NCBI RefSeq assembly: GCF_023078275.1
Contig: NC_062974.1
Coordinates: 21,629,119 to 21,693,118 of the forward strand
Length of the DNA: 64,000 bases
Origin: Leguminivora glycinivorella
Lineage: Eukaryota; Arthropoda; Insecta; Lepidoptera; Tortricidae
Direction: 5' to 3'
Positions 12,601 through 22,825 of this stretch are shown here, piece after piece (positions within the stretch are counted from its first letter, which is position 1; each line of letters begins with the position of its first letter). The position numbers were made by a program, and so were the translations under genes. The notes beneath the pieces are model-generated. The model was given only the letters and a program-made list of their open reading frames with translations, did no database searches and had not been told where the DNA came from.

Positions 12601-15228
12601 AACTTTGGAAATGGACTTTGTTGTTTAAGATTAATTGTCAATTGCATTATGTCCATTCAACTAGGATTCATATCTCTATCGTATTAAAATTAAACATGTT
12701 TATAATATAGGAAATATACCTGTCGACGAAACCCCGCAAATGGTATTGATTACCTTCGACGATGCAGTAAATGATCTCAATAAAATGTACTACGAAGAAC
12801 TCTTCCAAAATGGAAGAGTCAACCCTAACGGCTGCCCTATATCTGCCACATTCTACGTGTCCCATGAATGGACTGATTATAGTCAAGTTCAGAATCTTTA
12901 TGCAGATGGTCACGAATTTGCCTCCCATACGATATCGTAAGTCTATACCTGAAAATTAGCCGTAGTGGATCTATCCAATATTTCCTATTGGGCTCTACCA
13001 CTAACAACGTATTCAAATCTTCATGACCATCTATGTATCAATTTCTATTATAGTATGTAAAATCTCAACAGTATTTCAACAATTTATTAACATGTGTTTT
13101 CTTCTCTTTCCTTCTTATTCTGACCATCCTTACCATACCTTCGTATTCTTCCTCTTCCTGGCACTACTCACACACCCAATCACCACACGCACGATCACTA
13201 CCAACATCCCAAAACAACAGGCGACCTTGAGGTGGAGACGGTGCCCCAGATCGTTCTTCTGACATTCGATGACTCCGTGAACGACCTCAACAAGGTTCTT
13301 TATCAAGACCTCTTCGAGAAGGGTCGCGTGAACCCCAACGGTTGTCCGATCTCAGCCACGTTTTACGTGTCCCACGAGTGGACCGATTACAGCCAAGTAC
13401 AAAACCTTTATGCTGCTGGACACGAAATGGCTTCTCACACAATTTCGTAAGTCTTTGAAGATTACTGCACATAAACAGGATTCAGCGCACTTCATCAAAC
13501 AAACAGATTTTATGTTAATCTTACAAACTTCTTTTCGCTCTTTTTTCTATATTTTCTTATAACTTAAGATAACACTATTTAGAATTGACTTTCCAAACTT
13601 ATAATTCCAAAATTTTATTTCAATATCAACTTTCGATTACATATTTTAACGTAATTTAATGTCTTTTTTCATAAAGAAAAACTGTAACTAATACAACATT
13701 TTAAACTTTTCAGTCATAGTTTTGGAGAACAGTTCTCCCAAAAGAAATGGAACAGAGAAGTGGCTGGACAAAGAGAGATTTTAGCAGCGTACGGTGGTGT
13801 GAAACTAGAGGACGTCCGAGGAATGAGAGCTCCGTTCCTCTCAGTCGGAGGAAACAAGATGTTCAAGATGTTGTACGACTCTAACTTCACGTACGATTCC
13901 TCGCTGCCCGTCTATGAAAACAGACCACCGAGCTGGCCTTATACTCTTGATTACAAACTGTTCCACGACTGTATGATCCCGCCTTGCCCTACAAAATCAT
14001 ATCCAGGCAAGACTTTTTTGCGTTGTTACCGAAATAATTATCATATTTGATCACCAAATTTATGTGTCAGCATTTTTTTATATAATCATGTTACTTAATT
14101 GCATTAAATTATAGGAGTCTGGGAAGTACCTATGGTGATGTGGCAAGATTTGAACGGTGGCCGTTGCTCCATGGGTGACGCCTGTGCCAACCCCCCTGAA
14201 GCTGAAGGAGTCTACAAAATGCTTTTGAAAAACTTTGACAGACATTACACTACAAACAGGTACGTTAATTCTGATGAAAATAGAAATGCTTAAAATGATA
14301 ATTGTATTGAATAAGAATGATTTTGCTAATGACACAAACAATATCAACCCAAGGAATTGATCTAAACCAACCTACAGAAACCCAGAAACATAATGATGAT
14401 TTAGCAGCTTATCATTTTAGGCAGTATATATCTTTGTTTACCTAAGCTTTAATCCTATGTCAAGCGCATTACTTAACTTTGCTGTTTTAATGATACTTGT
14501 GACTTTAGTAACCAATTTACCTTTAAATTTCTAGGGCACCCTTCGGTCTCTTTTACCACGCGGCGTGGTTCACACAGCCCCACCACAAGGAGGGCTTCAT
14601 CATGTTCCTGGACTTCATAAACCGCATGCAAGATGTGTGGATCGTCACCAACTGGCAGGCGCTGCAGTGGGTGCGGGACCCGACGCCCATCAACAGGCTG
14701 AATAACTTCCAGCCTTTCCAATGCAACTACCCAGTACGTATTATTGATGCTATATTATTTCATTTTGTACTTATTAGAAATATTATGATGATAAATTTTG
14801 TGCATGTTTTATATGGATTTTTGATATTTCGCTGAAAGAAGGTTCAGCAATACAGACAGTCACACTAGTCAATTAACGGTATATTATATTATGCCTAATT
14901 ACTTATTTTTTAGTTTAATCCACACGGAATTAGTGCTCTTAAAATAATCGAATAATCTCCCATGGAAAGTTATAGTCAGTTGTCATTTATTTTCACTATA
15001 ATTCAAAAGTGCTCGCGTCATAAACTAAGAGGTTCTACTATTAAGGATTTTTCTTTTCCCTTTTTCCAGGACCGTCCCAAGAAGTGCAACAATCCTAAAG
15101 TGTGCAATCTTTGGCACAAATCCGGCGTCCGGTACATGAGGACGTGTCAGCCCTGCCCCGAAATCTACCCCTGGACTGGCAAGACCGGCATCAAATCCTC
15201 TCGCATCGACAACGATATTGAGGAATAA
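470..15228 (+). CDS. Cda5: Chitin deacetylase 5 (group IV CDA), whole multi-exon coding region, 5' partial
   Basis: Secreted enzyme predicted to remove acetyl groups from chitin in cuticle or other extracellular matrix. Exons read: 470-686, 1068-1290, 1746-2029, 2112-4874, 5223-5374, 7798-7949, 8194-8240, 8345-8515, 9002-10990, 12053-12246, then 12711-12936 or 13221-13446, then 13714-14006, 14115-14259, 14535-14733, 15070-15228. Phases are consistent throughout and give about 2,400 residues. Order: six-Cys peritrophin-A chitin-binding domain, very long disordered Pro/Thr/Asn-rich linker, Cys-rich hinge (CRKDVCLLPDCYCGG), CE4 deacetylase domain. CE4 motifs visible: TFDD, HTISH (Asp/His/His metal triad), RAPF, YDSSL, and a late His in LFYHAAW. 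There is no LDLa domain, which with the great length fits insect CDA5. The first exon starts mid-codon, so the signal-peptide exon is upstream of the window. All introns are GT-AG except one GC-AG (14007-14114). Family assignment rests on motifs and architecture, not on a search. Confidence 0.93.
1068..1290 (+). CDS. Cda5: Cda5 exon: end of peritrophin-A domain and Pro-rich linker
   Basis: Completes the chitin-binding domain with TCDWPRNVGC (cysteines five and six), followed by an acidic/basic stretch and runs of proline (PPPPPPRRNPPPPPR). Acceptor ATTCCAG; donor AAG|GTCAGT; ends in phase 0. Locally GC-rich, unlike the AT-rich exons that follow. Confidence 0.88.
1380..1665. repeat. Two-copy direct tandem duplication, 143-bp unit
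   Basis: 1380-1522 and 1523-1665 are almost identical, both starting TACTTACATTCTTCCCATGG. They lie wholly in the intron between the exons ending at 1290 and starting at 1746 and do not touch the splice sites. The near identity indicates a recent duplication. Confidence 0.9.
1746..2029 (+). CDS. Cda5: Cda5 exon: linker
   Basis: Acceptor TTTTACAG; donor CA|GTAAGT. The reading frame is open throughout, rich in Gln, Asp, Glu and Ser (QQLYADVEDDLPPVEEI and on), with no recognisable fold. It continues the disordered linker between the chitin-binding and catalytic domains. Confidence 0.85.
2112..4874 (+). CDS. Cda5: Cda5 giant linker exon (921 codons)
   Basis: A single 2,763-base exon, phase 2 at both ends, so its removal would keep the frame. 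It is open from 2113 to its donor AG|GTACGA at 4874; unspliced translation stops at 4884. Composition is Asn/Pro/Thr/Gln-rich, with acidic clusters (DDEESSEENSSEKDDEDE; YYYDDEDEQYYYE) and recurrent short RP and KP motifs such as TQRPY, TGRPY, TIKPY and SIKPH. Basic pairs (NKRE, GKRQ) near its start could be proprotein-convertase sites, but that is inference. No catalytic domain. Likely an extended, possibly glycosylated spacer. Confidence 0.9.
5223..5374 (+). CDS. Cda5: Cda5 exon: linker with Asp-rich Tyr motif
   Basis: Encodes SLEPVDNVTPATY through FYAVYDEDGELYKDAG. Acceptor TTTTTAG at 5222, donor GCAG|GTATGT after 5374. It enters in phase 2 and leaves in phase 1. Confidence 0.85.
5846..6050. 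repeat. Hexanucleotide microsatellite, (CTATCG)n and variants
   Basis: About 200 bases of CTATCG/CTATCC/GTATCC units with minor interruptions. The ORFs across it on both strands (Ser/Leu and Asp/Ser repeats) are simply the repeat translated. Confidence 0.95.
6101..6392. mobile_element. MITE with about 50-bp terminal inverted repeats
   Basis: The left arm (6101-6152, starting ATTTAAAGTCACATACAGGT) is the reverse complement of the right arm (6340-6392), with a unique core of about 190 bases between them. No coding capacity. It sits inside the Helitron-like element, so it is a later insertion. Confidence 0.85.
7511..7664. mobile_element. Short hairpin MITE, GTGCGTAGCCGAATG family, copy 1
   Basis: Ends are inverted repeats: GGTGCGTAGCCGAATGGCA and GCCATTCGGCTACG. 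The core includes CGCTCTTGCGTATTGGCGCG, shared in inverse orientation with the copy at 51708. Intronic in Cda5. Confidence 0.75.
7798..7949 (+). CDS. Cda5: Cda5 exon: linker
   Basis: Acceptor GTCGGCAG, donor CAG|GTAAGA. Encodes DYVQQYNTASLRPAVQQ through DDYDARLIQGQ. Phase 1 in, phase 0 out. Confidence 0.85.
8194..8240 (+). CDS. Cda5: Cda5 small linker exon (47 bases)
   Basis: Acceptor TTTTTCAG, donor ACAAG|GTAAAA. Encodes INNQNQYQAPVRQST plus two bases. Its phase (0 to 2) joins exactly to 8345. Confidence 0.75.
8345..8515 (+). CDS. Cda5: Cda5 exon: Thr/Ser-rich mucin-like linker
   Basis: Encodes a threonine-rich stretch (TTPTTSTSTTTTYRPTTAP) suited to O-glycosylation. Acceptor GATTCAG; donor CCAAG|GTACTA. 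Phase 2 at both ends. If the donor were skipped, translation would stop at 8541 and give a truncated secreted form. Confidence 0.85.
9002..10990 (+). CDS. Cda5: Cda5 second large linker exon (663 codons)
   Basis: Acceptor TTCAACAG at 9001; donor CCAGAG|GTACC after 10990; phase 2 at both ends. Open throughout, rich in Thr, Ser, Asn, Pro and Glu (for example SSSTTTTTPAS and TEITKTTTETE). No fold recognised apart from a more hydrophobic, charged segment (SVIKAFLSNFGGASSPE through FQKKMLKFIDD) that could be a local structured motif. The frame joins directly to 12053 as ...KYQ-S-RSRPTLKPST. Confidence 0.9.
12053..12246 (+). CDS. Cda5: Cda5 exon: Cys-rich hinge before catalytic domain
   Basis: Encodes RPTLKPSTAIVSKEIQFVD, then KCRKDVCLLPDCYCGGKDIPG. 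The four clustered cysteines just before the catalytic domain are typical of insect CDAs. Donor CCTG|GTACGA; phase 1 out, matching both alternative next exons. Confidence 0.92.
12711..12936 (+). CDS. Cda5: Cda5 mutually exclusive exon A (CE4 motif 1)
   Basis: 226 bases, acceptor ATAATATAG, donor ATATC|GTAAGT. Encodes MVLITFDDAVNDLNK through SHEWTDYSQVQNLYADGHEFASHTIS. It carries the catalytic/metal Asp pair (TFDD) and the first half of the HTISH zinc-binding motif. It has the same length and phases as exon B and is about 77% identical to it at protein level (58 of 75 by eye), so the two cannot both be included without duplicating the active site. Confidence 0.92.
13221..13446 (+). CDS. Cda5: Cda5 mutually exclusive exon B (CE4 motif 1)
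   Basis: 226 bases, acceptor AAACAACAG, donor ATTTC|GTAAGT. Encodes QIVLLTFDDSVNDLNK through LYAAGHEMASHTIS. The main differences from exon A lie before and just after TFDD; the central GRVNPNGCPISATFYVSHEW block is identical. Third codon positions are visibly more GC-rich than in exon A. Alternative CDA exons of this kind are known in insect CDA2 and CDA5 genes. Confidence 0.92.
13714..14006 (+). CDS. Cda5: Cda5 exon: CE4 catalytic core, GC donor
   Basis: Completes HTIS|HS across the splice junction, then encodes GMRAPFLSVGG (motif 3) and YDSSLPVYE. The exon must end at 14006 to restore SYPG-VWEVP. The intron there starts with GC (CCAG|GCAAGA), a recognised non-canonical donor class. Confidence 0.93.
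14115..14259 (+). CDS. Cda5: Cda5 exon: CE4 domain
   Basis: Acceptor AATTATAG, donor ACAG|GTACGT. Encodes VWEVPMVMWQDLNGGRCSMG, then DACANPPEAEGVYKMLLKNF. Strongly CDA-like. Confidence 0.93.
14535..14733 (+). CDS. Cda5: Cda5 exon: CE4 domain with late catalytic His
   Basis: Encodes APFGLFYHAAWFTQPHHKEG, FLDFINRMQDVWIVTNWQAL and QWVRDPTPINRL. The YHAAW histidine corresponds to the conserved motif 5 region. Ends CNYP|GTACG in phase 0. Confidence 0.93.
15070..15228 (+). CDS. Cda5: Cda5 terminal coding exon
   Basis: Acceptor TTTTTCCAG. Encodes the Cys-rich C-terminus (DRPKKCNNPKVCNLW, MRTCQPCPEIYPW) and ends DNDIEE with TAA at 15226-15228. Confidence 0.92.
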   Translation, partial: DRPKKCNNPKVCNLWHKSGVRYMRTCQPCPEIYPWTGKTGIKSSRIDNDIEE

Positions 15229-17110
15229 ACAAACTACTCTAGAATCGGTCACGCGGTCGAAACTATCTACCTATAACTTTTGCCGCAGGATTATGAGGAT
15301 CAAAAAATCTAAGATCGAATTGAATGTCAGAACGCTCAAATCGAACGTTCCGGATATGTCAATAAAAACCTCATAGATAGCGGCAAGTCTTACTTGATCC
15401 TCAAGAATAAGATCAGTCTCACTATTAAGCGCTTCTTAAGCAATACTGCTGTATGCTTAAATGCTGTAGCGATAAGGATCAAAGTCTGTATCTTCAATGC
15501 AGTGAAAATTGTTTTGTCACCAATAGAGTGCCATTTAGATTTCGATGGTCACAAAGCAAATCATAACGTTAGGTAAACTTCTGCCGCGTGCCGAAATGCG
15601 ATTCGATTGCATTAGTTCAATTTTGTTTATCCTTCATAATAACAACCATCGTCGTATTGGGAACTGTGATATTAAGTGTTTTCAATCATTTGGAGTGAAG
15701 TTATCAACGATTTTATCATAATTATTGTCACACTTATTTTATATTGTAACAATTTTAAGTGCAATCATAATTGCAATATTATATTCCTATTTTGTGTTCG
15801 TACATACGTACTAGTTAATAATACTGAAATACTCTTTGAATGACTAGAAGAGGCCTAGAGTATTATGTTGTACCTTAATTTAAATTAGATTGAGTGATCA
15901 ATGTTTAGTTTTCAGTATTTTTACGTCATCCTGGTACAGATTACCATTTTCATTTTTTATATGAGAGCCATATTAAAATTTAGAAAATCATTTTTCTAAT
16001 CTTGCCAGCTTTGTGGTTGACACTGCCTTTTAATATAAATTTGTAAATATAGAGTTAGTTTAGTCGATACGGTATAAGCGTTCTTCCACTACAAAAATAC
16101 CACAAATGTAACTGATATCTAATATTCATATTTTTTATGTTTAGACGAAATAAACTATCAGACTTATGAACTACAACAACGAACAAAATTTGAACTAAAA
16201 GATGTTATAGAAAATTTCCGTTGTTAGATAGACGTCTGACTACATCGCTGTACAGTGATGAAGCACATGTCTATTCGACTGCTTGAGAACGCTTGATTTA
16301 GGTTTAAGTCCCTATGAGTTTCTAATAAGTCATAACTGGCAACTCCATTATGTTAGTAGCGAAAGGTGTGAAATTCAAATTGTCAATTTGAGGCTAAACT
16401 TTGACGCCTATTTTTTTTATCTTTGCCGTTTTCTACTGACAGAAATGGCTAGCCAATCTATATTTTCTGATTGAGATCGCAATTTGCTAAAACGATGATA
16501 ATAATTTATGCGCTTTGTTTTGATTTATATTTTATTATGATATGCTCTATTAAAATCAAATTTACAAATGAATAACAAATAGCTTGCATGAATTGCTACA
16601 TAGTAGTATTTAAGGTTTAGTTCATGTTCCAAGTTTTGTAGATATTAGTATGTACATTTAAATTTATATTTGGTAAACAATGAAGCAGAATAAAACAAAC
16701 GCTGTTCTTCGTTGATCGAAGTAATTTCTTTAAAGTAAATTAGAGTTAATGCTTTGGTCTCATATTCACTCCGCTGTAGACTAAAGTAAATTAGAAGCGC
16801 TTGCTACGAATCTATTTAAATCTAGATAGGTACTTATTAAGTATTTAAGTCCTAATTTTGTAAATATAGATGTAGTATTTAAAATTGGTAGTTTCACTTT
16901 GAAATGTATTGTAAGAATTTTGTATTTTCGGCTATACAGAGTGTTTTGGACAGGATTTTAGGCACTGAGGTCATTAATGGTGCAGTTTGAGCTAAGGTAG
17001 TTTTTTTATTATTTTGATGTGTTTACATAAAGTAGCTGTGTGCCTGAGCTATTAAAATTGCGACCAGTGCTGGTTAATAAACTGCAATAAATAATTATAT
17101 TGTGTCTTTT
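15229..17110 (+). other. Cda5: Probable Cda5 3' UTR
   Basis: About 1.9 kb without coding signal, almost free of recognisable repeats. It ends near two overlapping poly(A) signals (AATAAA at 17076-17081 and 17086-17091) followed by a T/GT-rich tract (TGTGTCTTTTTATTTT). An earlier AATAAA at 15361 could give a short 3' UTR. Inferred from sequence signals only. Confidence 0.5.
17076..17091 (+). terminator. Paired poly(A) signals, probable Cda5 3' end
   Basis: Two AATAAA hexamers 10 bases apart with a T-rich downstream element, about 330 bases before the likely Ir21a promoter. Confidence 0.5.
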
Positions 17111-17418
17111 TATTTTACCCTTAAGACCCACCTTGTGCGTAAATACCGAATGCACAAACATAATTATGTAGGAATTATCTTACTATGAGCTCAGAGGTTC
17201 ATAATATCAAACATCAGATGAAATCGATAAAAAGTAACCTTGAGTGAAAAAACATCGATAGGCTGTCAAACACGATAGTGACTAAATATTAATTAGCTAC
17301 TTGGTACTACGTCATGGTCAAAGCCAGTGACTGCCAAGGCCCGTGGCATCAAAAATTCAATTTCAATCATAACACCTGCCTGATGACATTTTGTTGACCA
17401 AGGTTCAGAAACGAGTCA

Positions 17419-17456
17419 TATAAAAAGCCTTTCATCGACACCCCTTACTTTCAGAA
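17419..17456 (+). promoter_or_regulatory. Ir21a: Candidate Ir21a core promoter: TATA box plus initiator
   Basis: TATAAAA at 17419-17425 is followed about 32 bases later by TTCAGA (around 17450-17455), then ATG at 17475. The spacing fits an insect TATA/Inr promoter. Alternatively CTTACTTTCAG is a splice acceptor and the true first exon lies upstream; sequence alone cannot separate the two. Confidence 0.4.
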
Positions 17457-17474
17457 CCATCTCAACTAAGCACG

Positions 17475-18200
17475 ATGAGGTTTTTGATAACAGTGTTATA
17501 TACCTATTATATTTTATTCCATTACGTTTTAAGTCAAGAAATTGAATATTATCCTTCACAAGCCTCTTCAGTAAAATCAGTTTCTGAATTCAAGTTGAAA
17601 CCTTATAAACATAAACACGATCTGTATAAAAGAGAAGCCCAATGGAGGAAATTTAATATTAACGATGATGAAGAGTTAAGAAATAAAACTCAAAAAAGAG
17701 CAATAGATCCAGTATTTCATGGACATCCAAAAACCAGAGAAGAAATGTGGAATGAACGATTTATCAACGAAAGTTTGGCTTTCGATCAAAGCCCGTCCTT
17801 GATAAGTCTTATACACAATATAACGATGACGTATCTAAATGACTGTATCCCTATTATTCTATACGACAGTCAAGTAAAGTCAAAGGATAGCTACTTATTT
17901 CAGAACTTGCTTAAAGACTTCCCAGTAGCGTATGTCCATGGGTACATTAATGAGAACAATGAATTAGCAGAGCCTAAACTTGTGCATGCTGCAAAAGAGT
18001 GTATACATTTCATTGCTTTCTTGTCTGACGTAACTAAGAGTGCTAAGATACTGGGAAAGCAGGCGGAAAGCAAAGTGGTTATAGTCGCCAGGTCCTCGCA
18101 ATGGGCTGTCCAGGAGTTTCTAGCTGGACCGCAGTCTAGGGTGTTTATTAATTTGATTGTCATTGGGCAGAGTTTTAAGGATGGTGATGATGATACATTA
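17475..18200 (+). CDS. Ir21a: Ir21a exon 1: signal peptide and N-terminal domain
   Basis: Starts MRFLITVLYTYYILFHYVLS, a plausible signal peptide followed by QEIEYYPS. Encodes 242 residues of the variable IR N-terminal region. Donor TTA|GTAAGT, phase 0. Confidence 0.88.
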
Positions 18201-21200
18201 GTAAGTATAGACATTTTTTGGCGGTAACATTGTGTTAAAGTTTATTTAAAAAGCTTTCAGAAATTATTTAAATTGAAAAGGGTATTACGCAAACAGATAT
18301 TACAGGTAGTAGGTACTTCAGAAGTAGCTATTTCTGAAGTACCTACTACCTATAATATAGTCTGTTTGGGTAATACTCGTACCCTTCCATCCATCCATCC
18401 ATCTAATTCATCTTTCTAAATTAAAGGACACAAATAGAAGATATGATGATGATATTGTAAAGGTATTGTTACCTTATTATAATTGGCGCATTTGGCTATT
18501 CTACTATTATAAACGAACATTTGTGAAATTGGCGTTCGGTAGCATGTCACATACGCCTAAAAGCATTTCATGACTATTATATATAACCAAAGGAACTGTG
18601 TTCAAAATAAAAGCAGCTATGAATATAATTATATTTTCTTACCTTCTCTAATCCAGGAAGCGCCTTACATTCTCTACACTCACAAGCTGTATACCGACGG
18701 TCTTGGTGCCAGTCAGCCTGTGGTACTTACCTCTTGGTCCCACGGCAAATACTCCAGACAGGTCAACCTGTTCCCTCGCAAGATGACAGATGGCTATGCG
18801 GGGCACCGGTTTGTGGTGGCTGCGGCCAATCAACCGCCTTTTGTCTTCCGGACGTAAGACACTATTTATACAAAAACTTTTGAAGAAATCTGACTAAGTT
18901 GATATAACACATGACTTTTAAATAGCCGCTCAAATTTTCCTAATTACCCGAACTAAGATAACTAAAATAAATATTTGGTGTAAAACTTATCTAAATTTTA
19001 ACTAAGTAAACTTTGTTGCTTGACAGTTCACGTGACAATTATTATTCCTTCTTTTGTTGACAGTTTCCATATAGTTCGAAAACGAGGTTGTATACTCGTA
19101 ATTTTTTTTGTGAAATATCGGTTTTATTCCAATTCATGAATAAAATCTAATGAATTTGGTTTCATACAGTATAAAAACGGACGCCGACGGCGGCAACCCA
19201 AGAGTGGTGTGGGATGGTATTGAAATAAGGCTCCTCGCACTGCTGTCTCAAAGAAACAACTTTTCCATTGAAATAAAGGAACCACAAGAACCACATTTGG
19301 GGTACGAATAGCATTTTAATTAATTTATTTTAGTCTAAACCTTTCTTTTTCTCTTTTTTACCCACCCACGTGAAGTAATTCAGTCTCACATCACTACCCC
19401 TTATCCATATCCATACTAATATTATAAATGGGAAAGTGTGTGTGTCTGTTTGTTTGTCCGTCTTTCACGACAAAACGGAGCGACGAATGTGCGTGATTTT
19501 TTAAGTCGAGACAGTTCAAGGGATGGAGAGTGACATAGGCTACTTTTTGTCTCGCGGCAAATGCTAGTTTCTTATAAAAGTGAGGTCATTGCATCTTCCT
19601 TAGGCATCGAAGGGTCTGCCGTGATAAACGGAGTCGATATTTCATTATCAGAGAGGTATCACCAACCTCTACATAATTAGTAGTTCCATCACCATAATTA
19701 TATGGTTTAATAATAAGTATTACAAATTATAGATAAATACTGCCTCTGAATGTTTTAGACCAGGCGAGTCAGTGCTGAAGGAAATCACAAATGGCAGAGC
19801 CGACATAGGGGTTGCCGGAATTTATTTAACAAGTGACAGAACCAGAGATACAGATATGAGTTTCTCTCATTCATCTGATTGCGCCGTCTTTGTCACTCTT
19901 ATGTCCACAGCGCTACCAAGGTAAAATGTAAATAAGAAAGTTATTTGGATTTTTGGATTAAAAGGAGGCAACGTCATTGTTTAATCGTTCGTTTTATGGA
20001 TTAGATAGGTAATGTGATTATTAAGAGTAAGGAGCCTGTGATTTAAAACATTCTGTGTTGAAAAGGTACCTATTAAAATCTTAAATTACACGTTCGTTAC
20101 AAGTTCAGATTTATCAAGAATTTGAATTACAGCATATTATACTTTCCACAGGTATCGAGCAATTCTAGGTCCTTTTCACTGGACTGTCTGGCTGGCACTA
20201 ACGTTAACGTATCTCTTCGGTATCTTCCCTTTAGCGTTCTCAGATAAACATACATTAAAACACTTGCTTCACAACAGTGGTGAGGTTGAGAATATGTTTT
20301 GGTACGTTTTTGGGACGTTTACCAACTGTTTCACTTTTGTTGGGAAAAACTCTTGGAGCAAAACTACGAAGATTACAACGAGGCTATTGATCGGTAAGAG
20401 CGAATGGCGGAAGAAATTAGTTTAGGAGTAATTTTTTGTAAAATGTATGTGGTTAGTTAGTTGGGGTAAGACAAACACTAGACCACATGTAGGGCGCATA
20501 TATTCATTATCAATAGGAGCGGATGAAACAACGCTCGAAAAGTATTTGACGTTCGGAATAACGTTTCTAAATATAGATAAATCAGTGTGCGTAGCCGAAT
20601 GCACAAATGCTTCACGAAACGCTCACGAATCGTTAACGAATCGTGAAGCGTTTGGACATTCGGCTACGCACACTGATCAGTTCGTGGTCAGAAATGTCAA
20701 AGTTAAATTACTTTTTAACCGCCTTCCAAATCTCAAAGGAAGGGGTTTTCAATTAGTCTGTATTTTTTTTTAATGTTTACATACATACATACATACAATC
20801 ACGAACGAAACTGTGACATTGCAGTGACAGGTTGCCAGCCTCTCGCCTACGCCGGCTACGCCACAATTTAACCCATATCCCACACACACATAACATTAAA
20901 AAATATACAGACGAATTGATAACATAATCCAACATTTGAAAGTATTTATCACCAGAACCCCAAAGGAAGGCGGTTTTTTTTTTCTTAAATTTTTTTTATA
21001 CACGGTGAAAAAAAAAAGGACTGTCCAAACTTTGCATATAGTGAAGTCCCATAATAAAAGTGGTTCATTATGACCTCAAAAGTCACTATGCAAAGTTTAA
21101 ACGGTCCTTTTTATTTCACCCGGTATAATGGTAGTTATTTCGGAAGTGCTTTGTTTGATTCGCTACTTTTACTGACTCTACTAAATCAGTTGTTAAGTGC

Positions 21201-22794
21201 ATATGTGCAGTTGGGATAAGAATGAAAGTACACTGCTTAAGAGAGAAATCATTCGTACAAAAAACATTATCGATTTTCTTCTTGCTTTTTATGTGGGTGG
21301 CGCACCTCAGTACCAAAAAATTGTCGGTGGAGTTTTATAATTGCCTATTTTTTGTTTACGAATACATGACCAGTTACTAATTTCAGGTTGGTACTGGTTG
21401 TTCACAATAATCATCACAAGTTGCTACACCGGTTCTATTATAGCCTTCGTCACCTTGCCCGTGTTTCCGGAAACGATTGACAGCATTCAACAATTATTGG
21501 ATGGATTTTATCGAGTTGGAACTTTAGGTAGCTTTAAAGCAATTTATTTTTGTAGATTTCATCGTATTACGTTTGTAGTACGACCACAAATGGTCTAGTC
21601 TCTAAGATATCTACGATTATCGGCTACACAGTCGTTTAGCTATTCCTTTGGACTAGAACAATTTTGTGTGGTACTAGCAGGATATACATTTTTCCATAGA
21701 CTTTAAAAGCACAATTTTTATTTAGGTAATTAAAGATTGGTTACAGATGATTGGTTCACCTCACTTTGTGAGTAATTTTGTTGGCTTGAAAAGTTTTCAG
21801 AACTGTGAAATATTTCTAAATTGACAGTTTTTATGTTTTGATTAACTTATTTTTCATGATATTTTCCTGAAGTGTTCAATAACTTTTTTGAAAAACCACT
21901 CGTCTTCATTTATGTCTTTAAGTTCCTTATACATTTTGTCATTTTGTTATGTTTATTTAAGATCACGGTGGTTGGGAAAAATGGTTCCTCAACTCCTCGG
22001 ATCCTAAAACAAATAAACTGCTCAAAAAATTGCAACTGGTAGGAGACGTCCCTTCAGGAATCAGGAATACAACAAAGACGTTTTTCTTGCTGCCCTTCGC
22101 CTTTTTGGGGTCGAGGGCAGAACTGGAATACATCATACAGTCAAATTTTACTGAAGCTAAAAAGTAAGTGAACTACGAACATTTGAAAAGAGTCGACTGT
22201 TACGGCCTGATATAGACGGCGTGCGAACTCGCATGCGATTTTGGTAACATTGCGGGATGTTGAAGTTACAAACAATTTTGCACAGCCATCAAATACCGCA
22301 ATGTAATAAAACTCGTATGCGAGTTCTCGTACCATCTAAATGGGCCCTACAGCTCGTAGAACTCTGAGTAAGTACGAGTAAGTAAATAAAAATAAGACTT
22401 GGGATCAAAAGCGTACTTAAAATCTAGTAAAGTATTTACTATCCTGTATCACCATCATCCTCCTTGCGTTATCTCGGCATATTGCCACGGCTCATGGGAG
22501 CCTGGGGTCCGATTTGACAACTAATCCCAAGATTTGGCGTAGGCACTAGTTTTACGAAATCGACTGCCATTTGACCTTCCAACCCGAAGGGTAACTAGGC
22601 CATATTGGGATTAGCCTGGTTCCCTCACGATGTTTTCCTTCACCGAAAAGCGACTGGCAAATATCAAATGACATTTCGCACATAGGTACTTAAGTTCCGA
22701 AAGACTGTATCCTATAATTATAATATAATATATTAAGTGTTGTATTACTTTACAACCCCCGACGCAAAAACGACGGGGTGTTATAAGTTTGACG

Positions 22795-22825
<31 letters not shown>

